Below are positions 48,186-57,627 of a stretch of 64,000 nt of DNA, in pieces. Source of the DNA: Myxococcus sp. RHSTA-1-4 (GTDB lineage Bacteria; Myxococcota; Myxococcia; Myxococcales; Myxococcaceae); NCBI RefSeq assembly GCF_020037125.1, contig NZ_JAIQDG010000046.1, forward strand, positions 24,890-88,889, given 5' to 3'. A program made the translations under genes and the position numbers. Position 1 is the stretch's first letter. The number at the start of each line of letters is the position of its first letter. Below the pieces are notes generated by a model, which was not told where the DNA came from, ran no database searches, and was given only the letters and a program-made list of their open reading frames with translations.

Positions 48186-48983
48186 TTGCCTACGTTCCAG
48201 CCCTTTCTTGCCCTGTCGCTCCTCATGGGAGCGTCCCCTACGCCGGAAGTAGCACCCCGGTCTGACACGGCGGCGGTCGAGTCCCCGGCCGCCTGCCCCC
48301 ACCCCTACTTTCCGCTGGAGGACGGCCTCAAGCTGACCTACCGGGCAGGCAGGTCCTCGGAGCTGGTGCTGTCCACCCGGGGCGTCACGCCGGTGCCGGA
48401 GGGCCTGAAGGGCGTCGTCGCGGTGGACCTGAAGAGCCGGCACGGCGAGACGGAGGCCACCTGTACGCCGGAGGGCATCCGCACGGGCCTGGGCGGCCTG
48501 GAGGGCACGCTGCTGTCCGCGTCCGGCATGGACGTGCAGGTGGTGAGCGCGGAGGGCGTCGTCGTGCCCGCGCCGGCACGGATGGTGCCGGGGGGGACGT
48601 GGAAGAACAGCCTCTCCGTGAAGCTCCAGCCCCCCGCGGGGAAGACGGGCGGCATCCGGCCCACCATCGCCACCACGTTCGACAAGGAGGCCACGGTGGT
48701 GGGCGAGGAGGAGGTGACGGTGGCGGCCGGCACCTTCAAGGCGCTCAAGGTGAAGAACATCACCACGGCGCGCTCCAGCCGGCCCGGCGCGCAGGGGCGC
48801 TCCATGGAGAGCTTCCTCTGGTTCGCCCCCGGCGTGGGCATCATCAAGCTGGAGACCGCCGGCAGCACCGACCTGGAGCTGCTCAAGGTCGAGCGCGCGG
48901 AGGCCCCCAGGGCCGCGTCCGCCGCCGGAAAGGGCAAGCGGGTGAAGAAGGCCCTGGCGGAGAAGAAGGACCCGAAGGGCTGA
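48186..48983 (+). CDS. Secreted DUF3108-like protein
   Basis: The 265-residue protein has a hydrophobic start (FLALSLLMGASP) that looks like a short signal peptide. A beta-rich domain follows with YFPLEDGLKLTYRAG and EVTVAAGTFKALKVKNI, a pattern shared by DUF3108-like periplasmic proteins. The C-terminus is Lys rich. The start is uncertain. The TTG at 48186 keeps the signal peptide but touches its GGAGG; the ATG at 48225 would remove most of it; an in-frame stop lies at 48171. It is convergent with the CNNM gene with one base between the two stops. Confidence 0.6.
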   Translation: MPTFQPFLALSLLMGASPTPEVAPRSDTAAVESPAACPHPYFPLEDGLKLTYRAGRSSELVLSTRGVTPVPEGLKGVVAVDLKSRHGETEATCTPEGIRTGLGGLEGTLLSASGMDVQVVSAEGVVVPAPARMVPGGTWKNSLSVKLQPPAGKTGGIRPTIATTFDKEATVVGEEEVTVAAGTFKALKVKNITTARSSRPGAQGRSMESFLWFAPGVGIIKLETAGSTDLELLKVERAEAPRAASAAGKGKRVKKALAEKKDPKG

Positions 48984-48984
48984 G

Positions 48985-50409
48985 CTACGCCGACTCGTTC
49001 GAGGACGCCGGCGGCGTCTCCCCCGAGGCCGGGGACTCCGAGGACGGCGAGGCCGAAGCGTCGGGCGTGGCGCGTGCCGTGGTGGTGGTGGTTGCGCGCG
49101 ACTGGGGCTCCACCGTCACGCGCACCACGCGCGGGCCGTCCACCTCCTCCACGAGGATGCGCCACATGTCGAGCTTGAGCGCGTCCCCCTTCTCCGGGAC
49201 ACGCCCCAGCCGGGCCATGAGGTAGCCGGCGATGGTCGTCACCTCGCCCTCCTCGTCCTCATCCAGGTCGAAGTTGACGTCCAGCCGCTCCTCGAGGTCG
49301 TCGAGCTGCGTGGTGCCCGGCAGCTCGAAGCGGCCGCCCGGCAGCGAGCGCACCTCCTCCACCCGCCGGCCCAGCTCGGCCACGTCGCCCACCACCTCGG
49401 CCACCACGTCGGCAATCGTCACCAGCCCGGACGTGCCGCCGTGCTCGTCCACCACCAGCGCCGTCTGCCGGCGCCTGCGGCGGAACTCCGCCAGCAGCTG
49501 CTCCAGCGTGGCGTGCTCCGGGATGAAGAGCACCGGCCGCTGCACCTGCGCCAGGCTGCGCAGCTCCCCGCGCGACAGCAGGAAGAAGAGGTCCTTCGCA
49601 TTGACGACGCCTTCGACCTCGTCGAGGTTGCCGCGGCACACCGGCAGCCACGTGTGGCCCGCCGCGCGCGCGTCCGCGATGCACTTCTCCAGCGGCTCCT
49701 CGATGTCCAGGAACTTCACCTGGTTGCGCGGCACCATCACCTGCCGCGCCGTCTTCTGCGCCATCTCCAGCGCCCGCTCCAGCAGCTCCGCGCGCGCGGA
49801 GGTGATCGCGCCCGCCTGCGCCGAGCTGTGCAGGATGACGCGCAGCTCCTCCTCGCTGTGGGCCTCGTGCGCCTCGCCCACCGAGGTCAGGCCGAAGGCG
49901 CGCAGCACCCACGCCGCCAGCCCGTTGAGCAGGACGATGGCCGGGTAGAAGAGGAAGTAGAACGCCCGCATCGGCAGCGCGACGGCGAGCGTCGTGGCCT
50001 CCGCGCGTTGGATGGCCAGGCTCTTCGGCGCCAGCTCTCCGATGACGATGTGCAGGAAGGTGATGATGCTGAAGGCAATGACCACCGCCGCCGTGTGGGC
50101 CACCGTCGTGGCGGAGCCCTCCGGCACCAGTCCCACCAGCACCGGCTCCAGCAGCGCGGCGAAGGCCGGCTCACCCAGCCAGCCCAGCCCCAGCGACGCC
50201 AGGGTGATGCCGAACTGGGTGGCGGAGAGATACGCGTCCAGGTGCTCCACCATCTTCAGCGCGGTGGAGGCGCCCGGCGCGCCCTCGTCAACGAGGGCCT
50301 GCAGGCGCGTGGCGCGAATCTTCACGATGGCGAACTCGGTCGCCACGAAGAAGCCGTTGGCCAGCACCAACAGAAGCGCCAGCCCGAGGAAGACCCATTC
50401 CATTCCCAT
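48985..50409 (-). CDS. CNNM/CorC-type membrane transporter (HlyC/CorC family)
   Basis: The 474-residue protein has four membrane helices in a CNNM (DUF21) domain, with ATEFAIVKIRATRLQ near the start and FLHIVIGELAPKSLAIQ. A CBS pair (RQVMVPRNQV and TALVVDEHGGTSGLVTIADVVAE) and a C-terminal CorC_HlyC domain (VTTIAGYLMARLGRVPEKGD) follow. Family members handle magnesium or cobalt export or tolerance, although the hemolysin label persists. The tail is Ser/Pro/Thr rich. It starts three bases after the TPR gene upstream ends, so the two are in one operon. Confidence 0.9.
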   Translation of the reverse strand: MGMEWVFLGLALLLVLANGFFVATEFAIVKIRATRLQALVDEGAPGASTALKMVEHLDAYLSATQFGITLASLGLGWLGEPAFAALLEPVLVGLVPEGSATTVAHTAAVVIAFSIITFLHIVIGELAPKSLAIQRAEATTLAVALPMRAFYFLFYPAIVLLNGLAAWVLRAFGLTSVGEAHEAHSEEELRVILHSSAQAGAITSARAELLERALEMAQKTARQVMVPRNQVKFLDIEEPLEKCIADARAAGHTWLPVCRGNLDEVEGVVNAKDLFFLLSRGELRSLAQVQRPVLFIPEHATLEQLLAEFRRRRRQTALVVDEHGGTSGLVTIADVVAEVVGDVAELGRRVEEVRSLPGGRFELPGTTQLDDLEERLDVNFDLDEDEEGEVTTIAGYLMARLGRVPEKGDALKLDMWRILVEEVDGPRVVRVTVEPQSRATTTTTARATPDASASPSSESPASGETPPASSNESA

Positions 50410-50412
50410 GGC

Positions 50413-51228
50413 TCAGAAGAGGGCTTCGAAGTCCGCGTCGCCCTTGAGCGAGTCGAACATGGGGTCCGTGGACAGCCACCCCAGGACCTTGGGCCGGTCC
50501 GCCGCCAGCGACTTCTGGAGGTACTGCACCGCGTCCTTCGGCCGCCCCCAGAGCGCGAACAGCGCCGCCAGGTTGTAGTTGAGCAGCAGGTCCTCCGGGT
50601 TGAGCGCCCGGGCCCGCTCGTACGCGCGCTCGGCCTCCGCGTAGAAGCCCTTCTGCGCGTAGCAGATGCCCAGGTCGAGCTGCGCCTCGAAGTTGTCCGG
50701 CTCCAGCCGCACCACTTCCTTCAGCTGGGTGATGGCGGAGCGGTAGTCGCCCTCGTCCATCATCAGCGCGGCCAGCTCGTGGCGGGGGAAGGCGTCCTGC
50801 GGATCCAGCTCAATCGCCGTCTGCAGCTCGCGCATGGCCTCCTCCACGCGGCCCTGGTCCGCGTAGGTGAGGCCGAGGTTGAGGTGCGCGTCCGGGTACT
50901 CCGGATCCAGCTCGATGGCCTCCTTGTATTCCTCCACCGCCATCTCCCCGGCGTGGGTGGAGAGGAAGCAGGCCAGGTTGTAGTGCGCGGTGGCGCTGTC
51001 CGGCTCCAGCTTCAGGGCGGTGAGGTACTCGGTGAGCGCCTCGCGGAAGAGCTTCTTCTCCGCGTAGACGGTGGCCAGGTTGTCGTGGGCGTGGGCGGAG
51101 CTCGGGTCCAGGTCGATGGCCTTCTTGAATTCCTTGATGGCCTCGTCGAGCCACCCCCGGTCCGCCAGCTCGATTCCACGAGTATTGTGCTCGTCGGAGA
51201 GCGCGATGTTGTCCTTTTCCCGGGCCAT
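50413..51228 (-). CDS. Cytoplasmic TPR protein
   Basis: The 271-residue protein contains six or seven tetratricopeptide repeats of the form HDNLATVYAEKKLFREAL and HLNLGLTYADQGRVEEAM, with no signal peptide or membrane helix. The C-terminus AADRPKVLGWLSTDPMFDSL is typical of myxobacterial TPR scaffolds. It probably mediates protein contacts; the partner is unknown. The start at 51228 is chosen because the repeats begin there. It is divergent from the CapA-like gene with 63 bases between them. Confidence 0.8.
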   Translation of the reverse strand: MAREKDNIALSDEHNTRGIELADRGWLDEAIKEFKKAIDLDPSSAHAHDNLATVYAEKKLFREALTEYLTALKLEPDSATAHYNLACFLSTHAGEMAVEEYKEAIELDPEYPDAHLNLGLTYADQGRVEEAMRELQTAIELDPQDAFPRHELAALMMDEGDYRSAITQLKEVVRLEPDNFEAQLDLGICYAQKGFYAEAERAYERARALNPEDLLLNYNLAALFALWGRPKDAVQYLQKSLAADRPKVLGWLSTDPMFDSLKGDADFEALF

Positions 51229-51291
51229 GGCAGCGCCGGGCAATCTACGCGCCGCCGAATCACGGGTGCAAGGTAGAGTTTCCCTCAGCCC

Positions 51292-52521
51292 ATGCGCCAC
51301 GCCGCCCTCCTGCTGCTCCTGTTCGCCGCCTGTCATCCGCGACCCGTGCCCCCGCCCGAGTCCCCCCCGACGCCGGAGCCCGGGCCGGCCGCCTCCCCTG
51401 CTCCGGACGCGGGCGCCGTCTCGCTCCCCGTCCCGCCGGACACCCTGGCCGGGGCACCGGACGCCGGCCCGCCCGCCCGCCCCATTACCCTGGTGGTGGG
51501 GGGCGACGTCACGCTGGGTCACAACCACCAGACGTACTTCGACCAGGAAGTGGCCAGGGGCCGCTCCCGCGAGGAGATGCTCGCGTACGGCTTCAAGGAG
51601 GTGAAGGCGCTGGGTGACGCGTCGGACCTCTTCGTCATCAACCTGGAGTGCCCCTTCACCGAGGGCGGGGAGAAGCTGCCCAAGAACTTCAACTTCCGCG
51701 CGCGGCCGGAGCTGGTGGGCTCGTTGGTGGCCGGCGGGGTGGACGTGGTGAGCCTGGCCAACAACCACCTCATGGACTACGGCGCCCAGGGGCTGGTGGA
51801 CACGCTGGTGACGCTGGAGGCGGCGCGGATTCCGTACTTCGGCGCGGGCCGCAACCTGGCCGAGGCGCGCCGCCCCGCCATCCTCACCGTGGGCGGCGTG
51901 CGCGTGGCGCTGCTGGGCTACTTCTTCCTCGGCGAGCGCAACATCGAGCCGCCGCAGGTGTACGCCACGGAGACGACGCCGGGCGTGGCGGGGCACTTCT
52001 CGGACGTGGAGGTGATGGAGCGGATGCTGCGCGAGGACATCCTCGCCGCGAAGCAACAGGCGGACGTCGTCCTGCCCTTCTTCCACTGGGGCCGCGAGGG
52101 CACCTACTCCCCGGAGCCGTACCAGGTGCGCCTGGCCCACGCGGCGATTGAAGCCGGGGCCAGCGGCGTGCTGGGCAGCCACCCGCACGTGCTCCAGTCC
52201 ATGGAGCTGTACCAGGGCGCGCCCGTCGTCTACTCGCTGGGGAACTTCGTCTTCGGAGGGAACTGGAACCCGCGGGACAAGCGCAGCGCGCTGTGGAAGG
52301 GCCGCTTCGGACCCGGCGGTTACCTCTCCAGCGAGGTGCTGCCGCTCAGGTCGGACCGCTATCCCGAGCGCCCCTTCCAGCCGGTGCCCGTGACGGGCGA
52401 GGCGGCGGAGGAGGTCATGCGGCTGCTGGCCGATTCGTCCAGGGCGGTGGACCGGATGCTGCCGGAGCTGGAGCCGTGGGCCCGCCCGCCTCCCTCCCCC
52501 GGGAGCCAAGGGAGGGAGTAG
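51292..52521 (+). CDS. CapA-like lipoprotein (calcineurin-like fold)
   Basis: The 409-residue protein has a lipoprotein signal (LLFAAC, Cys14) and a Pro/Ala linker. The CapA domain has VVGGDVTLG, NLECPFT, SLANNHLMDYG, PFFHWGREGTY, SHPHVLQSME and YSLGNFVFGG. CapA/PgsA proteins take part in poly-gamma-glutamate export in Bacillus, but most homologues have unknown surface-polymer or peptidase-like roles. No CapB/C genes are nearby, so poly-gamma-glutamate synthesis is not implied. Confidence 0.86.
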   Translation: MRHAALLLLLFAACHPRPVPPPESPPTPEPGPAASPAPDAGAVSLPVPPDTLAGAPDAGPPARPITLVVGGDVTLGHNHQTYFDQEVARGRSREEMLAYGFKEVKALGDASDLFVINLECPFTEGGEKLPKNFNFRARPELVGSLVAGGVDVVSLANNHLMDYGAQGLVDTLVTLEAARIPYFGAGRNLAEARRPAILTVGGVRVALLGYFFLGERNIEPPQVYATETTPGVAGHFSDVEVMERMLREDILAAKQQADVVLPFFHWGREGTYSPEPYQVRLAHAAIEAGASGVLGSHPHVLQSMELYQGAPVVYSLGNFVFGGNWNPRDKRSALWKGRFGPGGYLSSEVLPLRSDRYPERPFQPVPVTGEAAEEVMRLLADSSRAVDRMLPELEPWARPPPSPGSQGRE

Positions 52522-52529
52522 CCAGCGCG

Positions 52530-52652
52530 TCAGACCTTGTTGTTGGACTGGCCCTTCTTGGCGCGGCTGCGGCGGCGCTTGAGCTGGGACTTCCGGCCCT
52601 TGGCGCGGTTGGCGAGCTTCTTCTTGGAACGATTTCCCTTCTGGGCGGGCAT
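52530..52652 (-). CDS. 40-residue basic protein, divergent from prfA
   Basis: The protein has 40 residues, nearly half of them Lys or Arg (NRSKKKLANRAKGRKSQLKR is its centre), and resembles a small ribosomal or RNA-binding protein. GGAG stands nine bases before the ATG. A longer frame to 52790 would add 46 residues but includes untypical sequence and no ribosome-binding site. It lies between capA-like and prfA genes, where many bacteria place the gene for ribosomal protein L31, but it is not L31. I recognise no family. Confidence 0.6.
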   Translation of the reverse strand: MPAQKGNRSKKKLANRAKGRKSQLKRRRSRAKKGQSNNKV

Positions 52653-52807
52653 GTGGAAGGACTCCGTGTAGGTGATGTGGAACCGACCGCCAGTGGCGGT
52701 GAAGGCGGCCCTTCTTTCATGCGACCGCCCGAACAGCCAAGGAATTTCTTGACTCCGCCCACCCTTGCCAGAGGGCGGCCAAAGGGGCAATACCCCCTGG
52801 AACGACG

Positions 52808-53901
<1,094 letters not shown>

Positions 53902-53905
<4 letters not shown>

Positions 53906-54786
53906 GCAGCGAGACCTGGACCATCCGCAAGGTCCTCACCTGGACGACGCAGCACTTCGAGAAGCGGCAGGTGGACGCTCCCCGGCTCACCGCGGAGATC
54001 CTCCTGTCCCACGTGCTGAAGCTGGGCCGCGTCCGCTTGTACGTGGACCTGGACCGGCCCCTGTCCAAGGACGAGCTGGGCACCTTCCGCGGCCTCATCG
54101 AGCGGCGCCTGGCCGGCGAGCCCACGCAGTACCTCACCGGCGTGAAGGAGTTCTACAACCGCCCCTTCAAGGTGGACGCGCGGGTGCTGATTCCGCGGCC
54201 GGAGACGGAGCTGCTGGTGGAGGCGGCGCTGCGGATGCTGCCCAAGGACGCGCCGTCGCGGGCCCTGGACGTGTGCACGGGCTCGGGCTGCATCGCCATC
54301 AGCCTCGCGGCCGAGCGGCCGCAGGCCACCGTGGTGGCCACGGACCTGTCTCCGGACGCCTGCGCGCTGGCGAGGGAGAACGCGGAGGCCCTCAAGGTCT
54401 CCGACCGGCTGACGGTGCTGCAGGGCGACCTCTTCGCCCCCCTGCCGCCGGACGCGCCGCGCTTCCGGGTGGTGGTCTCCAACCCGCCCTACATCGACTC
54501 CGCCGAGATTCCGACCCTGTCCCCCGAGGTGCGGCGCGAGCCGAAGCTGGCGCTGGACGGGGGGGCGGACGGGCTCGTCGTCATCCGCCGGGTGGTGGCG
54601 GGTGCGCGGCGGTGGCTCGAGCCTGGCGGGCTCCTTGCAATGGAGATTGGGGAGACGCAGGGCCCGGCCGTCCTGGAGCTCCTGCGGGCGGCGGGTTACG
54701 CCGACGCGCGCGTGGAGAAGGACCTGGAGCGGCGGGAGCGCATGGCTTTTGGGACACAGCCCGTGGCTGACGGGCCACAGGGCTGA
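53902..54786 (+). CDS. prmC: Release-factor glutamine methyltransferase
   Basis: The 294-residue protein has an N-terminal helical domain (SHVLKLGRVRLYVDL-type) and an S-adenosylmethionine-binding domain with LDVCTGSGCIAISLA (122-136). NPPY (194-197) is the active-site motif that holds the target Gln. It methylates the GGQ glutamine of RF1 and RF2. The ATG at 53902 overlaps the prfA stop. Confidence 0.95.
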
Positions 54787-54800
54787 AGAAGCAGGGAACC

Positions 54801-56072
54801 ATGGACAAAATTGTGATGAAGGGTGGCGCGGAGCTGCACGGAGAGGTGCAGGCGTCGGGCGCGAAGAACGCGGCGCTGCCCATCCTCGCCTCCGCGCTGC
54901 TGGCGGACGGCACCTCCACCTACCGCAACGTGCCGGACCTGGCGGACGTCTCCACCATGCTCAAGGTGCTGCGCACCATGGGCTGCGACGCGGAGCGGCT
55001 CACCGCCCGCAAGAAGGACATCTGCGAGGTGGGCGTCAACGGCCACATCCACCCGGAAGCGCCCTACGAGCTGGTGAAGACGATGCGCGCCAGCGTGCTG
55101 GTGCTGGGGCCGCTGGTGGCCCGCTTCGGCCGCGCCCGCGTGTCCATGCCGGGTGGGTGCGCCATCGGCGCGCGGCCCATCGACCAGCACCTCAAGGGGC
55201 TCAAGGCGCTGGGCGCGGACATCCACCTGACGGAAGGCTACGTGGAGGCCCGGGCGAAGCAGCTCAAGGGCGGCACCGTCAACTTCGACGTCATCACCGT
55301 CACCGGCACGGAGAACGTGATGATGGCGGCGGCGCTCGCCAAGGGCCGCACCATCATGGAGAACTGCGCCCGCGAGCCCGAGGTGGAGGAGCTGGCCCGG
55401 GTGCTCAACAAGATGGGCGCGCGGATTGAGGGCGCGGGCACGTCCGTCATCACCATCGACGGCGTGGACGGCCTCAAGCCCGTGGAGCACGCCATCCTCC
55501 CGGACCGGATTGAAGCGGGCACCCTGCTCGTCGCGGCGGCCATCTCCGGCGGCAACGTGCTGGTGAAGCACGCGGTGCCCGAGCACCTGGAGGCCGTGGT
55601 GGACAAGCTGCGCGAGGCGGGCTGCACGATTACGGCCGAAGGCAGCGGGCTGCGCTGCAAGGCGCCTCGCACGCTCAACGCGGTGAACATCACCACCACC
55701 GAGCACCCCGGCTTCCCCACCGACATGCAGGCCCAGCTCATGGCCCTGATGTGTGTCAGCAACGGGACATCCGTCATCAGTGAAAACATCTTCGAGAACC
55801 GCTTCATGCACGTGCCGGAGCTGCACCGGCTGGGGGCGGACATCACCATCCAGGGGCACACGGCGGTGGTGAAGGGGGTGAAGCAGCTGAGCGGGGCGCC
55901 GGTGATGGCGACGGACCTGCGGGCGAGCGCCTCCCTCATCCTCGCGGGCCTGCGGGCCGAGGGGCGCACGGAGGTCAGCCGCGTCTATCACCTGGACCGC
56001 GGCTACGAGCGCCTGGAGCGCAAGCTGCGGGGCCTGGGCGCGGACATCCGCCGGGTGAAGGCGAGGGCCTGA
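54801..56072 (+). CDS. murA: UDP-N-acetylglucosamine 1-carboxyvinyltransferase
   Basis: The 423-residue enzyme transfers enolpyruvate to UDP-GlcNAc, the first committed step of peptidoglycan synthesis. SGAKNAALPILA is at the start, the catalytic loop VSMPGGCAIGARPID contains Cys120 (the fosfomycin target), and FPTDMQAQLMALM and HLDRGYERLERKLRGLGADI are the family C-terminal blocks. It is 14 bases after prmC and probably in the same operon. Confidence 0.97.
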   Translation: MDKIVMKGGAELHGEVQASGAKNAALPILASALLADGTSTYRNVPDLADVSTMLKVLRTMGCDAERLTARKKDICEVGVNGHIHPEAPYELVKTMRASVLVLGPLVARFGRARVSMPGGCAIGARPIDQHLKGLKALGADIHLTEGYVEARAKQLKGGTVNFDVITVTGTENVMMAAALAKGRTIMENCAREPEVEELARVLNKMGARIEGAGTSVITIDGVDGLKPVEHAILPDRIEAGTLLVAAAISGGNVLVKHAVPEHLEAVVDKLREAGCTITAEGSGLRCKAPRTLNAVNITTTEHPGFPTDMQAQLMALMCVSNGTSVISENIFENRFMHVPELHRLGADITIQGHTAVVKGVKQLSGAPVMATDLRASASLILAGLRAEGRTEVSRVYHLDRGYERLERKLRGLGADIRRVKARA

Positions 56073-56131
56073 GAAGCGTCGAGGGGGCTGGCGAAGAGAC
56101 GGCGCGTTGCCAACAGAAGCGGCGAGGCGGG

Positions 56132-56161
56132 TTGCATCCGAATTTTCGCACGACCTATCAT
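56132..56161 (+). promoter_or_regulatory. Candidate promoter of the zinc-ribbon gene
   Basis: TTGCAT (56132-56137) and TATCAT (56156-56161) are 18 bases apart, about 50 bases before the gene. The region is less GC rich than its surroundings. Confidence 0.4.
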
Positions 56162-56215
56162 TCTCCGAACCACTGGGGAGCACCCCTCCCCCACTGCAGG
56201 AGAATGACCCGTCCC

Positions 56216-56605
56216 ATGGATTGCCCCAGCTGCAACGTCGAGATGGCCGATCTCGAGGGGGATGATCTGACGTTGCGAAAGTGTGGAGACTGCGGCGGAC
56301 TCTGGATTGACGTCGCGGACCTGAACCGGGTCCTCCTCCACAACAACCTCCCCGGGCTGGAGAGCCAGGGCGGCAAGGTGGACGCGGAGGCGCTGACCGG
56401 TCAGTGCCCCGAGTGCCAGGTCGACCTCGTCCGAGTGGACGGAGGCGACCGCCAGCACCCGCTCCACTACGACACGTGTGAGTCGTGCGGCGGCATCTTC
56501 CTGGAGTCGGAATTCCAGGATGCCTCCGACGTGAAGGTGGCCGTGGAGGAAATCATCGTCTTCTTCCGCCACTTCAGCTCGAAGAAGAAGCTGGCCGCCC
56601 TCTAG
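56216..56605 (+). CDS. Double zinc-ribbon (zf-TFIIB type) protein
   Basis: The 129-residue protein has two CxxC pairs per ribbon: MDCPSC with CGDCGGLWID, and CPEC with CESCGGIFLE. This is the zf-TFIIB plan repeated twice and suggests two bound zinc ions. The start could be 56204 or 56216. AGGAG is too close to the first and slightly far from the second, and the family usually begins just before the first CxxC. Function is unknown. Confidence 0.75.
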   Translation: MDCPSCNVEMADLEGDDLTLRKCGDCGGLWIDVADLNRVLLHNNLPGLESQGGKVDAEALTGQCPECQVDLVRVDGGDRQHPLHYDTCESCGGIFLESEFQDASDVKVAVEEIIVFFRHFSSKKKLAAL

Positions 56606-56656
56606 GCGCCCGGCCCTCCCTGGGGCAGGCCGGGCGGTCCTCTCCGCCCTGCCCGC

Positions 56657-57496
56657 TCAGGGCTTGCCGCGGAATTCGCGGCCCCACTCCTCCGCCAGGG
56701 GTCCCTCCACTTCGAGCGAGGCCTCGGGCCCGCGTGTGCCCTCCTCCCCGGGCTTCAGGTGGCGCAGCGTCACCCGGCCGCGCTTCGGCACGTCCAGGGA
56801 CAGTCGGGTTCCGGACAGGGTGTACGTACCGGTGACGGAGGTGGGCCCACCGCCCTCCAGGGGCTCCCGCGTATAGCGGAAGGTGCCGTCCAGGTAGAAG
56901 GACAGGAAGCTCTCCGGTGCCCCCTCCAGGCCTCCGAACCAGGTGCCCAGCAGCGGCGCCAGGCGCGCGTCGTGCTTCAGGCGAGGGGCCAGCCAGGTGC
57001 CGTTGAGGGCCTTGCCCCCGGAGTAGAAGACGAGGTCGGTGATGCAGACGGGGGCCTCGTCGCTGGCGCCCGGGAAGCGGGACACGACTTCCAGGATGAA
57101 GCGGGCCCCCGGCAGCGGCTGGCTGAGGCGCACCGCCTGGAGGCCGCGCTTGTCCTCCACGGTGACGCTGCGGGCGGCGTCCACGCTGGTGAGGGTGAGC
57201 TTCTTCACGCGGGCGTGGGCCTTGAATGCGGCGCGGTCCGTGCCGTCTCCCGTGTACACGCGGACCTCGTCCACGGTGACGGCGTCCTTGAAGCCGATGG
57301 TGATGGGGGCCGGGTCCTCGCCGGTGGCGCACCAGGCGGTGGTGTCCCGGCCGTCGAGCAGGTGGAGCGGCGTGTAGCGCTCCGGCTGGCTCTGGCGCTC
57401 CAGCCAGTCGTCGGCCTGGGCGTAGCCGGGAGGAGCGTTGGAGGCGGCGGAGGCGAGGTTTGCTAGCAGGAGTGGGGCGAGGAGCAGGCTTCGCAT
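56657..57496 (-). CDS. Secreted discoidin-like protein
   Basis: The 279-residue protein has a signal peptide (1-17). The N-terminal half resembles the NADase-type glycan-binding / discoidin-like beta sandwich (YTPLHLLDGRDTTAWCATG, ITIGFKDAVTVDEVRVYTG). The C-terminal half (LLGTWFGGLEGAPESFLSFY) has a lipocalin-like strand pattern. It is exported, perhaps to bind a surface glycan; function is unknown. The start at 57496 is set by the signal peptide. It is divergent from the PPC lipoprotein gene. Confidence 0.68.
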   Translation of the reverse strand: MRSLLLAPLLLANLASAASNAPPGYAQADDWLERQSQPERYTPLHLLDGRDTTAWCATGEDPAPITIGFKDAVTVDEVRVYTGDGTDRAAFKAHARVKKLTLTSVDAARSVTVEDKRGLQAVRLSQPLPGARFILEVVSRFPGASDEAPVCITDLVFYSGGKALNGTWLAPRLKHDARLAPLLGTWFGGLEGAPESFLSFYLDGTFRYTREPLEGGGPTSVTGTYTLSGTRLSLDVPKRGRVTLRHLKPGEEGTRGPEASLEVEGPLAEEWGREFRGKP

Positions 57497-57627
57497 GGCG
57501 CCCCATCTTGGATCGCCTTCGGAGGCTCCTCCAATCGAGGATGAAAGCACCCGCGTGGGTGTTGGGGCGCTTGACACCGGGTCGCCGCCAGGAAGGATGG
57601 CGCCTGTTCCGCAAGGGAGAACGTGTG

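Noticed and set aside
44210..48265. A 1351-residue open frame on the plus strand opposite smc
   Set aside because: It is antisense to a complete smc gene, is rich in Leu, Arg, Val and Gly without domains, and arises from GC-rich third positions.
51292..52521. Poly-gamma-glutamate capsule locus
   Set aside because: Only a CapA-like protein is present; capB and capC are absent.
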